Notes under the pieces: generated by a model | What the model was told of the DNA's origin: nothing | Database searches by the model: none | Seen by the model: the letters and a program-made list of their open reading frames with translations, nothing else | Shown here: positions 56,039 to 64,000 of the stretch, piece after piece | Numbering within the stretch: the stretch's first letter is position 1 | Layout: every line of letters begins with the position of its first letter | Assembly: GCF_025398335.1 (NCBI RefSeq) | Contig: NZ_JAODOO010000006.1 | Coordinates: 1 to 64,000 of the forward strand | Reading direction: 5' to 3' | From: Clostridium sp. CX1 | GTDB taxonomy: Bacteria > Bacillota > Clostridia > Clostridiales > Clostridiaceae | Length of the DNA: 64,000 nt | Made by a program: the position numbers and the translations under genes

Positions 56039-56264
56039 TTATAATCTCCTTTCTATTCTATAGATAAATATTCTCTTTTCCTTGAGTTTTGCTTTATTGT
56101 TTTTTACAAATCCTTGTGTATAATTATAATCCTCCATTACTCTGCATACCTTTTTCATAATGACATGAAAATATATAATAATATGAGTATTGAATTACCT
56201 AATAACTATGTGTAGTTGTATAATTATAATAATATACTACAATATATTTATAATTATACATATT

Positions 56265-56282
56265 AATGAATATAAATGCAAT
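56265..56282. promoter_or_regulatory. Candidate ArgR box upstream of carAB-argF
   Basis: AATGAATATAAATGCAAT matches the Bacillus-type ARG box CATGAATAAAAATKCAAK at 16 of 18 positions. It lies about 227 bp before carA, further than typical, so it may act through a promoter with a long leader or by cooperative binding. Confidence 0.5.
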
Positions 56283-56310
56283 ACACCTTTCCATTATTTT
56301 AAGTAAAAAA

Positions 56311-56333
56311 AAAAGAGGCCTAGGCCTCTTTTT
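56311..56333 (-). terminator. Terminator of the CorC/HlyC gene
   Basis: On the minus strand AAAAAGAGGCC-TAGG-CCTCTTTTT is followed by a run of ten Us (A run at 56305-56314 on plus). The stem contains the last codons and stop of the gene. Confidence 0.9.
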
Positions 56334-57636
56334 GTATACATAATCTTAGTTTTTCAATTCTTTTTTCAGTTACCTTTTCAATCTTAAAAATTAAGTTTTC
56401 ATACTCAATTACATTTTGATCATTATCCTTAGGTATACTTCCTAGCAAGCTAACAACAAACCCTCCAATGGTATCAGTATTATATGACTCTATGTCTAGG
56501 TGAAGGTGTTCATTTACCTCATCAATTGGTAATAATCCATCTAAGATAAAAGTATTGTTATCAATTTTCTTTATATCCTGCTGAACTTCATCATATTCGT
56601 CAAAGATATTACCCATTACCTCTTCTATTAAGTCTTCTATGCTAACAATACCTGAAAAACCACCATATTCATCAATTAAAATTGACATATGGTTTTTAGT
56701 ATTTTGAAGTTCCTTAAATAAATCATCAATATTTTTAGTCTCAGGAACAAAATAAGCTGGTCGTAAAATTTTCCTAATATCTACCTTCTCCATTCCCGTT
56801 TTTCTGCCCTCAACAAAGACATCCTTTATATATAAAATACCTATAATATTATCAATATCACCTTCATAAACTGGTATTCTAGAAAATTGTTCCTCAAGTA
56901 TATCATCAATAACTTTATCTATTGGTGTATCAATATTAATTAAAAATACCTCTGTTCTTGGAGTCATAACCTCCTTTGCAAGCTTATTGTCAAACTCAAA
57001 TATACCATTTATCATTTCCTTTTCTGTTTCATTAATAACTCCATGTTCTTGTCCTACCTCAATTAATGACTTAATTTCCTCCTTAGATACTTTTTCTTCT
57101 AGATTATCTATATTTATTCCGAAGATTCTAAGAAGTAAGTTTGTTGAACCTGAAAGCAACTTTACAAAAGGCAGAGTTAACTTAGAAACAACTATAATTG
57201 GTTTTACTGCAAACATCGCTAGTGTCTCTGATTTTTGTAATGCTATTCTCTTAGGAAACAATTCTCCAAAGACAAGAGTAATGTAAGAAAGAACAATAGT
57301 AATTAAAATCACAGAAATTTTCTCACTATATGGTATACCTAGTTCATTAAGCAAAGGTGACAGGTTGTCAGCTATACTTGCAGACGCAGATGCACTTGCG
57401 AAGAATCCTGCAAGAGTAATTCCAACCTGAACAGTAGATAAAAACCTACTTGGCTCTTCCGTCAACTTTAATAATAATTTTGCCTTTTCATTTCCTTCCT
57501 CTGCAAGAAGATTTACTTTATTTTTATTTAGCGATACGATTGCCATCTCCGCTGCAGCAAAAAAGGCATTAATTAAAACTAAAAATAGTATTAATAATAA
57601 TTCTGGTAATATACTACTACCAGGGTCTCCCTCCAT
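56320..57636 (-). CDS. CNNM/CBS-domain CorC/HlyC-type membrane protein
   Basis: A 438-residue protein with an N-terminal CNNM (DUF21) membrane domain of three to four helices (about 1-180; FFAAAEMAIVSLNKNKV and VGITLAGFFASASASASIAD), a central pair of CBS domains (about 205-345; VMTPRTEVFLINIDTPIDKVIDDI and DEYGGFSGIVSIEDLIEEVMGNIFDEYD), and a C-terminal transporter-associated CorC_HlyC domain. Such proteins are linked to magnesium or cobalt transport and were once called hemolysins; the name is historical and hemolysis is not implied. The start has AAGGGGG. Single gene with a tight terminator. Confidence 0.92.
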   Translation of the reverse strand: MEGDPGSSILPELLLILFLVLINAFFAAAEMAIVSLNKNKVNLLAEEGNEKAKLLLKLTEEPSRFLSTVQVGITLAGFFASASASASIADNLSPLLNELGIPYSEKISVILITIVLSYITLVFGELFPKRIALQKSETLAMFAVKPIIVVSKLTLPFVKLLSGSTNLLLRIFGINIDNLEEKVSKEEIKSLIEVGQEHGVINETEKEMINGIFEFDNKLAKEVMTPRTEVFLINIDTPIDKVIDDILEEQFSRIPVYEGDIDNIIGILYIKDVFVEGRKTGMEKVDIRKILRPAYFVPETKNIDDLFKELQNTKNHMSILIDEYGGFSGIVSIEDLIEEVMGNIFDEYDEVQQDIKKIDNNTFILDGLLPIDEVNEHLHLDIESYNTDTIGGFVVSLLGSIPKDNDQNVIEYENLIFKIEKVTEKRIEKLRLCIQKEA

Positions 57637-57801
57637 TGATATTCCCCCTTAGAAATCATAAAAAATATTAGTACTAAGAATAATATCACAAAAATTAGAA
57701 TTTTTCAAATTAAGTATCTGTAAAGTTTTTATGAGGCTTATATAAAGTATATATTTTAGCCTACATTTTTATAACTAGAAATCAATTTAAATACTATGTC
57801 T

Positions 57802-58095
57802 TTATAACATTGTGCGAAGCACTGTATATAACATATATATTAAAAGAAATATAAAATAAATTGAAATTATTATTAATAGTGATGACATTACTTTCTGCTT
57901 TTTTCTCTTAGAAAATGCAATAATAAAAAGTGGTATGAATATAAACAATCCTCCTGCCAACATCATTATAGTATTAAGCTTTGAAACAAAAATAAAACCT
58001 TGAATATAAAGAAGTAATCCTAAAATTATAATTGTAGGTAGAATAGGCTTTTTTGCATCATCTGTTCTTTTATTTACGGGAAAATTTTTTCTCAT
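57802..58095 (-). CDS. Small hypothetical membrane protein
   Basis: A 97-residue protein with a short basic N-terminus and three predicted membrane helices (about 17-37, 40-60 and 70-92), separated by a basic turn (FSKRKKQK). I do not recognise a family. The ribosome site AAGGAGAG before the ATG at 58095 and the codon pattern support a real gene. It lies between the CorC-like gene and an MCP, without an obvious functional partner. Confidence 0.65.
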   Translation of the reverse strand: MRKNFPVNKRTDDAKKPILPTIIILGLLLYIQGFIFVSKLNTIMMLAGGLFIFIPLFIIAFSKRKKQKVMSSLLIIISIYFIFLLIYMLYTVLRTML

Positions 58096-58189
58096 AGATA
58101 ATTCTCTCCTTAATCTTCAGTATTTTAAAGTTCATTTAATATTTTAAGCTAAAAGAGTGAATTATGCTACATTTATATTAAATATAAAT

Positions 58190-58236
58190 AAAGGTTTATC
58201 TATTTTGCCTTTCGGCAACAAAATAGATAAACCTTT
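58190..58236 (-). terminator. Terminator of the MCP at 58247-60250
   Basis: A perfect 18-bp stem, AAAGGTTTATCTATTTTG with CAAAATAGATAAACCTTT, topped by a GCCTTTCGGC hairpin. On the minus strand TATTTATATTTAA follows. Confidence 0.8.
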
Positions 58237-58246
58237 ACTGCTTTCT

Positions 58247-60250
58247 TTAGTTAACCTTAAACTTATTCATCTCTTCTTGTAGCTTTTCAGCTAGCTCCTG
58301 TAGATCCTCTGCATATTTTGTCAATTCATCCATTGTGGAGTTAACTTCCTCTGTAGCCGCTGAGACTTCCTCCGTACCTGATGCAATTTCTTCAGATACT
58401 CCAGATATATCCTGAATTTGAGATGCCACAATATTCTTGTTTCCATTTATATCTGTTATTGAATATTGGATCTTGCTTATCTTATCTGTTAACAATATAA
58501 CTCCATTTATTATGTTATTAAATATTTCTTTTGTTTCAATTACAGCTTCTTCCTGTTCCTTTATTATACTTTCCGAGTTTCCCATAGCACTTACTGCTGT
58601 CATTGACTTACTTTGTATATCTTCTACAATTTTCTTAATTTCCTCAGTAGAGTTTCTCGACTGTTCAGCAAGTTTTCTAATTTCATCAGCTACTACTGCA
58701 AATCCTCTTCCTGCTTCTCCTGCCCTAGCTGCTTCAATAGATGCATTTAGAGATAATAAATTAGTTTGTTCTGTAATCTGTGATATAGACTCTGAAATTG
58801 ATGTGATTTGACTTATACTATTGTTTACCTCTTCAACAATTCCACTTACATGCTCAGAAGACTTCTTTGCTATTTCAGATTTTAAAGTGAGGGTTTCAAC
58901 CATTTGCAGTCCTTTTGAACTTAATTTTTGCGTCTCTGAAGAAATCTCTGATACTTCAATAGTTGATTCGGTTATTTGATCCAATTTCTGGGCTAATTCT
59001 CCCATATTACTAGCACCTTGCTGAGCATTTTGCGCCTGATTGGTGGCACCTTGAGATATCTCTCCTATTGCTTTGGAAACTTCATTAATAGATGCAGTAG
59101 TTTCTTCCGACATACCTGCAATATTGGAGGATGCCTCTAGAATAGTTTTAGAAGATAATCCTAGGTTTTTCATTAAATTAGATATGTTTAACATCATCAG
59201 ATTAAAATCATTACCTAGTTCTCCAAGCTCATCCTCTGACTTAATATCTACCACAGTAGTTAAATCTCCTTGTGCCGCTTTGCTGAAGGAGGTCTTAATT
59301 CTATTTATATTGTTTCCTATCCCTCTACTTAAAAGAAATGCTATAATGGACGCTAAGACTGTTACTACTAAGATTGTTACAAAAATCAAGTATTTTATAG
59401 TATTTACATCCTTTAGAAGTTCACTTTCATTCATTGTGCCCAGCAGCTTCCATCCTGCTACCTCATTTGTAGCATAGGACGCAAACTTACTTTGTCCTTC
59501 AAAGCTATAAGAAATGAACCCACTTTTATTTTCTTTTACTTCCTTCCAAAAACTTTGCTTTGTTGGAGTATCTGTACCTATAAATTCTTTATTAGGGTGG
59601 GAGATTATAATTCCTTTTTTATCAAATATAGATATGTAACCTGTCTCTCCTACTTTTGACTTAGAAAAGGTATCAGAAAGGACATCAAGAGATAAGTCCA
59701 TGGCAGCTACTCCTACCAACTTGCCATTAAGTTCTACAGCTCTAGCTGCAGTAATAGTTATTTTGTTTGTTACTATATCTTTATAGGGATCAGTAAATAC
59801 TGTTTTACCTTTATTATTTACAGCTAGAGTATACCAGTCTCTGCTCTTGTAACTAAAATCATTACCTAGTTCTACTTGTGGATATATTGCAAATTTACCG
59901 GATTCCGTTCCATAAAATGTTCTTATAATGGTTTCGCTGCTTTTCTTCATATCCTCAAGATATTTCTTCGTAAATTCTATTCGTCCCTCAGATAAATCTA
60001 TTTCAGAAAAATTCACATTATTAGCTGCCATTTTCATTTGTACAGAAATACCTTCAAAATAATTGTTTAAGGAACTATTTACTTCTGATAAGGTTTGTTT
60101 ACTTGTAACCTCTAATTTTTTCGCTAAAAGAGATTTAGTCTGAAGGTAAGAGGCGATTCCTAAAGCCAGTACTGAAATTACACAAATAGAAATCATACTT
60201 ACAGTAAGCTTAGACTTTATGCTTTTAACTTTTATAGCTTTCAATTTCAT
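58247..60250 (-). CDS. Methyl-accepting chemotaxis protein, dCache sensor
   Basis: A 667-residue chemoreceptor with TM1 (about 15-37), a dCache_1 extracellular domain (about 40-285; [24 protein letters not shown] and [12 protein letters not shown]), TM2 (about 288-310), HAMP and the signalling domain with intact tip [19 protein letters not shown]. Domain order, the [17 protein letters not shown] region and the signalling domain closely resemble the MCP at 7561-9609, so these two are paralogues. The start at 60250 is chosen because GGAAGGG lies eight bases upstream; a longer in-frame extension to 60373 enters noncoding-looking sequence. A weak sigma-D-like element (TAAA, 16 bases, CTCGATAC) lies upstream. 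Confidence 0.92.
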   Translation of the reverse strand: MKLKAIKVKSIKSKLTVSMISICVISVLALGIASYLQTKSLLAKKLEVTSKQTLSEVNSSLNNYFEGISVQMKMAANNVNFSEIDLSEGRIEFTKKYLEDMKKSSETIIRTFYGTESGKFAIYPQVELGNDFSYKSRDWYTLAVNNKGKTVFTDPYKDIVTNKITITAARAVELNGKLVGVAAMDLSLDVLSDTFSKSKVGETGYISIFDKKGIIISHPNKEFIGTDTPTKQSFWKEVKENKSGFISYSFEGQSKFASYATNEVAGWKLLGTMNESELLKDVNTIKYLIFVTILVVTVLASIIAFLLSRGIGNNINRIKTSFSKAAQGDLTTVVDIKSEDELGELGNDFNLMMLNISNLMKNLGLSSKTILEASSNIAGMSEETTASINEVSKAIGEISQGATNQAQNAQQGASNMGELAQKLDQITESTIEVSEISSETQKLSSKGLQMVETLTLKSEIAKKSSEHVSGIVEEVNNSISQITSISESISQITEQTNLLSLNASIEAARAGEAGRGFAVVADEIRKLAEQSRNSTEEIKKIVEDIQSKSMTAVSAMGNSESIIKEQEEAVIETKEIFNNIINGVILLTDKISKIQYSITDINGNKNIVASQIQDISGVSEEIASGTEEVSAATEEVNSTMDELTKYAEDLQELAEKLQEEMNKFKVN

Positions 60251-60380
60251 GTATAACACCCTTCCTAATATAGATTTAGTACAATTGATTCTAAGCTGAA
60301 TATGCTGATCCCAGTGCCCATACCATATGTATCGAGTATTTTTATTCATTTCTTTATTAGTAAATAATACCAATAAAAAA

Positions 60381-60410
60381 GGACTATATCTCCTTCAAAG
60401 AGATATGGCC
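60381..60410 (-). terminator. Terminator of the CWB2 protein gene
   Basis: On the minus strand GGCCATATCTC pairs with GAGATATAGTCC around a seven-base loop, followed by TTTTTT. It lies about 75 bp after the CWB2 gene and just upstream of the MCP promoter region. Confidence 0.8.
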
Positions 60411-60483
60411 CTTCCTTAAACTTACAACCTAATCTATTAAAATATCATATTAAGTTTTGGTCATATGAATGCTGTTATTAAAT

Positions 60484-61782
60484 CTATAGTACTCCTGCTT
60501 GCTGCAACAAACTTTGTAATTTACCAATATCAATACCTGCTAGTTTATTTGAAATGTCCTGTTTCTCCTCATCAGTTAACTGCTCATATAGCTTGTTATA
60601 CTCATCTAATTCACTTGTTAAGTCATAATTAGGATCAGATATACCTTTGCTTAAAGAGTCGATTAGTTTTGTAACTACCTTCTTTTCATTGTCTGTAGCT
60701 AATTCAGGTATTTTAGCGTTTACTTGGTTTACAAACTTTTGTACTTCCTCAGTGATTTGCTTCACTAGATTAACTTTTTCTACTTTCATCTCTTCCAATT
60801 TAGTTATAATACCTTGAGGAACTACCGCTTCTCCTCCTAAGGCAATAAAATTACTGTCTTCTCCTAGGACAAATTTCATAAAGCTTTCAGTATTCTTTGG
60901 AACTATTCCATCTGTTAACACTATGGGAGAAGAATTTTTTGCTGCTAAAGCTGAACCAGACAGAGCATCTGCAAAGGCTTTACCATTTAACCCGTCACCT
61001 TTTACAACGTAAAGATTACTAAAATCTATTTTGTCACTAAAGTATGTCATTACTTCAACATTAGTTTCATATCTGTCATCTCCGCTAAGTCTTACGGCTT
61101 CTGTAGGCAATTTTGAAGCCACACCCTCGTTTATGACACCTACTCCCCCTACAACATAGGATTCTTCTATAGAATCCTTAACACCATCTAGATACTCTTT
61201 TACCTTATCCGGTAACTTATCTTTTTCAGTTAATAAAATTGGCATGCTTTCTTTGCCTGCCACAGGTGCTATTGATAAAGCATCTGCAAAACCATTTCCT
61301 GATGTAAGTACTATCTTACTTACTGTTCCAAGTGCCTTCGCTACATCTACTGAAGTTTCGTATCTATCAAGTCCACCTAAACGTTGTACATTAGGTATTA
61401 AAGATGATATTTCCTGAGCTGCAGCCTTAGATACAGAAGCATTGCCACCTATTATAAAAGCATGGCTTGGCTTTAATCTTTCTATCTCTTTTTTAGCATT
61501 TTTATCTAAGGCCCCTGCACTTGTCAATAATATTGGAGCATTATATTTTTTAGCAAGTGGTGACGCACTTAAAGCATCTGGATAATCTTCTCCATTTGCA
61601 ATTACTACATAATCAGAGGTTGTCCATCCACTGTTAGAAATTGCCGCAGAAGTTTCATATCTATCTAATCCTGCAAGTCTTGAAGATGCAGCACTAACAT
61701 AAGTGGACATTGCTCCACTTAAAGAAGCTGTCATAACTACTGATAATATTAGTGATGTAATGTTCTTTTTTCTTTTTAGCAT
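60484..61782 (-). CDS. Secreted cell-wall-binding repeat 2 (CWB2) protein
   Basis: A 432-residue exported protein. A signal peptide (about 1-31) is followed by three CWB2 repeats, starting RLAGLDRYETSAAIS (about 35), RLGGLDRYETSVDVA (about 134) and RLSGDDRYETNVEVM (about 232), each with the SP(I/M)(V/L)LT and (I/V)GG segments. Three CWB2 modules form a trimeric wall anchor in clostridial S-layer and cell-wall proteins, binding a secondary cell-wall polymer. The C-terminal 100 residues (about 330-432) are a charged helical domain (VNLVKQITEEVQKFVNQVNAKIPELATDNEKKVV...) I do not recognise; it may be the functional part. The intergenic region 61783-62195 beyond its start holds two divergent promoters, a TTAGGCCTAA palindrome (62040-62049) and a small AGATG/CATCT hairpin followed by T6 (62083-62104). 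Confidence 0.9.
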   Translation of the reverse strand: MLKRKKNITSLILSVVMTASLSGAMSTYVSAASSRLAGLDRYETSAAISNSGWTTSDYVVIANGEDYPDALSASPLAKKYNAPILLTSAGALDKNAKKEIERLKPSHAFIIGGNASVSKAAAQEISSLIPNVQRLGGLDRYETSVDVAKALGTVSKIVLTSGNGFADALSIAPVAGKESMPILLTEKDKLPDKVKEYLDGVKDSIEESYVVGGVGVINEGVASKLPTEAVRLSGDDRYETNVEVMTYFSDKIDFSNLYVVKGDGLNGKAFADALSGSALAAKNSSPIVLTDGIVPKNTESFMKFVLGEDSNFIALGGEAVVPQGIITKLEEMKVEKVNLVKQITEEVQKFVNQVNAKIPELATDNEKKVVTKLIDSLSKGISDPNYDLTSELDEYNKLYEQLTDEEKQDISNKLAGIDIGKLQSLLQQAGVL

Positions 61783-62195
61783 AAATTTATCTCCCTTTAT
61801 TTTACAAAATTTATTATTACCTAAAATTATTAACTAACTATATATCCGTTGAAGAAATTAATCTTTCCATTTTTGACTTTATAATTTAAAAAGAATTTTT
61901 TGAAAATACAATTTTAAAGTCAATTAAAACTTATTAAGAATATTTTTCCATGACTTGATATGTTGAACATCTTCGATGGTTATATTCTATCTGTTATAAA
62001 ACAAATTTACAATACTGAAATACTAGTAGTTGTTCATAGTTAGGCCTAATTTGTTGTTTTTAACCATAAACATTATTTACATAGATGGAAAAAACATCTT
62101 TTTTGTAATATAATATACTATATGTAAAATTTTGTTGTAATTGCTGTAATCATTTATTTGATTAATTGGACATTTTTTAGTTGGGGGAATATAAA

Positions 62196-63386
62196 ATGGA
62201 TTCACTTGCTGACATTAATAAGAGATTTGACTCAAGAGAGCTTCAAATAGAGATAACTAAGGATGGTATTATAACAGATGTTTCTTGTAATTGTTATCAC
62301 ATATTAGGTTATAATGATTATGAAATACTTAATACTAGCATATCAAATTACTTTAATTATAATTTTGATAAATTGCTTTCAATTAATAATTTTAATGCTG
62401 AATTTTTAAGAAAAGATGGAATAAAAGTATATTTTGATATACAGGCTACTCCTATAGTAATTGGTAATAAAACCAAATGTATTTACCTCTCAATTTTTGA
62501 TATTAGTAAATATAAAGAGTTGGAAAACTTGAACAAGATGAAATTAAAAATGTTTGAACAAACTAAAGATATTGTGTGTAGATTAGAGCTAATACCTAAA
62601 CCAAAGTTTACATATCTAAGTACATCAGTGGAGAAAATCCTCGGTTATACCTTAGAAGAACATATGAAAAATCCTATGTTGCCTTTTGATATGACGCACT
62701 CTGATGACAAAGAAATACAGTACTCAAAAATCAATAAAGACACAGACTTTTCAAAAGTATTCCAGGTAAGAATGAAGCATAAGGATGGCTATTATATTTG
62801 GGTAGAAGACTATGTTATACCTCAATTTGATGAAAACAATCAACTTGTTGCAGTTGAGTCTATTACTAGGAACATTCAAGATAGAAAAGAGTTAGAGCAA
62901 AGACTTGAAAAGTTGGGATATACCGATACTTTAACTGGATTATTCAATAAAAACTACTTTTTAAGAGAAATGAACTTGTTAAATACTGAGATTAATGTAC
63001 CAGTTGGTATTCTTGTGTGCGATTTAGATAGATTAAAATATACCAATGATTCTTTAGGCCATTCAAGTGGTGATGCCCTTATTAAAAGTACTGGGCAGGT
63101 TTTAAAGCTAGTATTCAATAGTGAACATGTTATTTCAAGGACAGGCGGAGATGAATTTGTTATTATTATAAAAAACAAATCATCTCATGAATTTCAAAAG
63201 CTTTATATAGAACTTCAAAAAGCTATAGATATATTTAATAAAGAAAGTAAAAATATCCCTATTCAAATTTCAGTTGGATTAGCATATTCAGAAACATCAA
63301 TTTCGAAGATGCAATCTACGTTAGATATTGCTGATAGTGATATGTATAAGAAAAAAAATTATAAGAAACGAACGACGGTAACATAA
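62196..63386 (+). CDS. PAS-PAS-GGDEF diguanylate cyclase
   Basis: A 396-residue soluble protein with an N-terminal PAS domain (about 10-115; TDVSCNCYHILGYNDYEILN), a PAS_3-type domain with PAC (about 120-235; YKDYIWVEDYVIPQF-like segment and VESITRNIQDRKELEQRL), and a GGDEF domain (about 240-390; TLTGLFNKNYFLREM and RTGGDEFVII near 315-323). The GGDEF motif is intact, so it probably makes cyclic di-GMP; no EAL or HD-GYP domain is present. Start ATG 62196 with GGGGGA upstream; TTG 62181 overlaps the ribosome site. Ended by a terminator at 63385-63414. Confidence 0.9.
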   Translation: MDSLADINKRFDSRELQIEITKDGIITDVSCNCYHILGYNDYEILNTSISNYFNYNFDKLLSINNFNAEFLRKDGIKVYFDIQATPIVIGNKTKCIYLSIFDISKYKELENLNKMKLKMFEQTKDIVCRLELIPKPKFTYLSTSVEKILGYTLEEHMKNPMLPFDMTHSDDKEIQYSKINKDTDFSKVFQVRMKHKDGYYIWVEDYVIPQFDENNQLVAVESITRNIQDRKELEQRLEKLGYTDTLTGLFNKNYFLREMNLLNTEINVPVGILVCDLDRLKYTNDSLGHSSGDALIKSTGQVLKLVFNSEHVISRTGGDEFVIIIKNKSSHEFQKLYIELQKAIDIFNKESKNIPIQISVGLAYSETSISKMQSTLDIADSDMYKKKNYKKRTTVT

Positions 63387-63414
63387 GCTAAAAACTTACT
63401 ACAGTTTTTAGCTT
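63385..63414 (+). terminator. Terminator of the PAS-PAS-GGDEF gene
   Basis: TAAGCTAAAAACT pairs with AGTTTTTAGCTT around a six-base loop and is followed by TTTTATT. It starts at the stop codon. Confidence 0.8.
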
Positions 63415-63485
63415 TTTATTATATATCTTATCCTGCTTATTTCCTTGCTTCTATTCACTCTTAACCCAAAATTGGTTGATAAAAA

Positions 63486-63524
63486 ATCCACACCTGAAAG
63501 CTGTGTTTAGCTTCAACTGTGGAT
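63486..63524 (-). terminator. Terminator downstream of trmB
   Basis: On the minus strand ATCCACA and TGTGGAT enclose an inner TGAAGCT/AGCTTTC helix and are followed by TTTTTT. It lies about 67 bp after the trmB stop. Confidence 0.7.
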
Positions 63525-63591
63525 ATCTTCCTTCAAAACTTTATTTGTAGTTTCAAGAGTTTATTTTGATTTTCAAATCATTATTTTGGGG

Positions 63592-64000
63592 TTACAACAA
63601 CTTAGCTAACAAAAACATAGTCTTCATTCCAAGTGAAGTAAACTTTTCCTCATACTCTGTAACAATATTTCCTTGGAAATCACTTTTGTGCAAATCATAA
63701 GTTAAATACTCTATGCTAAAACCACTTTCTCTGAAATAAACCTGTGAATCTTCAAAGAGCTCTGTGTCATCTGTCTTAAACCATATTTCGCTCCCTGGTT
63801 TTAAGAATTTCTTGTATTCTGTTAAAAATTTCGGGTGGGTTAGCCTTCTTTTGTTATGTCTTTCTTTAGGCCATGGGTTACAGAAGTTTATATATATTCT
63901 GCTTACTTCATCTTTATCAAATATTTCTGCAATACCAGCAATATTCATAGGAATAATTCTGCCATTTTCAAGTTCTGCCTCAACTAGTTTCTTTAATGCA
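63592..64000 (-). CDS. trmB: tRNA (guanine-N7)-methyltransferase TrmB, 5' part outside the window
   Basis: The C-terminal 136 residues of TrmB, which makes 7-methylguanosine at position 46 of tRNAs using S-adenosylmethionine. The reading frame stays open to the right edge (upstream codons read [17 protein letters not shown]), so the gene is truncated by the window, not broken. The signature [22 protein letters not shown] (DPWPKKRHxKRRL in the family, here with N for D before PWP) and the C-terminal TEYEEKF are diagnostic. The first part with the SAM-binding GxGxG loop is outside. The visible ATG at 63946-63948 is internal. Confidence 0.93.
   Translation of the reverse strand, partial: ALKKLVEAELENGRIIPMNIAGIAEIFDKDEVSRIYINFCNPWPKERHNKRRLTHPKFLTEYKKFLKPGSEIWFKTDDTELFEDSQVYFRESGFSIEYLTYDLHKSDFQGNIVTEYEEKFTSLGMKTMFLLAKLL

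Noticed and set aside
56320-57636. Hemolysin
   Set aside because: The CNNM-CBS-CorC domain order points to a metal-transport-related membrane protein; the hemolysin label for this family is historical.
60251-60373. 41-codon N-terminal extension of the MCP at 58247-60250
   Set aside because: The ribosome site lies before ATG 60250, the extension has no hydrophobic or sensor character, and it overlaps the promoter and terminator region.
1-64000. CRISPR arrays, insertion sequences, prophage, tRNA or T-box elements
   Set aside because: I saw no regularly spaced repeats, transposase or integrase motifs, tRNA T-loops or T-box sequences. A tool search (tRNAscan-SE, Infernal, ISfinder) could still find diverged examples.

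Overview
This 64 kb window is AT-rich chromosomal DNA, most likely from an anaerobic, motile, endospore-forming Clostridium or close relative. The evidence is the low GC content, a small acid-soluble spore protein, a GerA-type germinant-receptor operon, a CWB2 cell-wall protein, six methyl-accepting chemotaxis proteins (MCPs), several cyclic-di-GMP enzymes, Firmicute-type Shine-Dalgarno sites with frequent TTG/GTG starts, and many strong hairpin-plus-T terminators. No CRISPR array, insertion sequence, phage gene, tRNA or rRNA was seen. Two strong promoters at the left edge fire out of the window and could belong to an rRNA operon.

Layout. 1-9.7 kb: a PAS3-GGDEF-HD-GYP protein, an NhaC-type antiporter, NudC, a spore DNA-protecting SASP, an ArsB/NhaD-type permease behind a structured leader, and a large MCP. 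9.7-12.4 kb: a TetR regulator followed by an MCP whose presumed promoter holds a perfect inverted repeat. 12.4-15.9 kb: phnD-phnC-phnE-phnE uptake genes behind a Fur-box-like site. 16-22.5 kb: a germinant-receptor operon (A, C, a small D-like protein, then three B subunits), divergent from a His/Met/Cys-rich coat-like protein. 23-32.7 kb: a cysteine-desulfurase-like enzyme, an L,D-transpeptidase, a GGDEF-EAL sensor, a nuclease-DinG-type helicase fusion with an HD protein, and DedA. 33-42.6 kb: three MCPs, a CHAP-SH3 secreted hydrolase, SdpI-like and DUF6241-like membrane proteins, and an SDR reductase. 42.9-45.1 kb: a DUF2156 protein, thiol peroxidase and an unknown exported protein.

45.1-56 kb is an arginine cluster in three transcription units: argC-argJ leftward, argB-argD-M20 hydrolase rightward from a shared divergent promoter region, and carA-carB-argF leftward. 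Together they cover glutamate to citrulline plus carbamoyl phosphate supply. argG and argH are not in the window. Sequences resembling ArgR boxes lie at the divergent promoter and upstream of carA. 56.3-64 kb: a CorC/HlyC-type protein, a small membrane protein, a sixth MCP, a CWB2 protein, a PAS-GGDEF cyclase and the 3' part of trmB running off the right edge.

The main themes are sensing (six MCPs and three cyclic-di-GMP proteins without che or flagellar genes nearby), sporulation and germination, and arginine biosynthesis. The observations most worth checking are the leader before the ArsB/NhaD-type permease, the Fur-like site before the phn-type transporter, the TetR-operator/MCP pair, the three-B-subunit receptor operon and the 11-residue metal-ligand repeats of the coat-like protein. 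All functional statements rest on reading motifs by eye; no database search was run.
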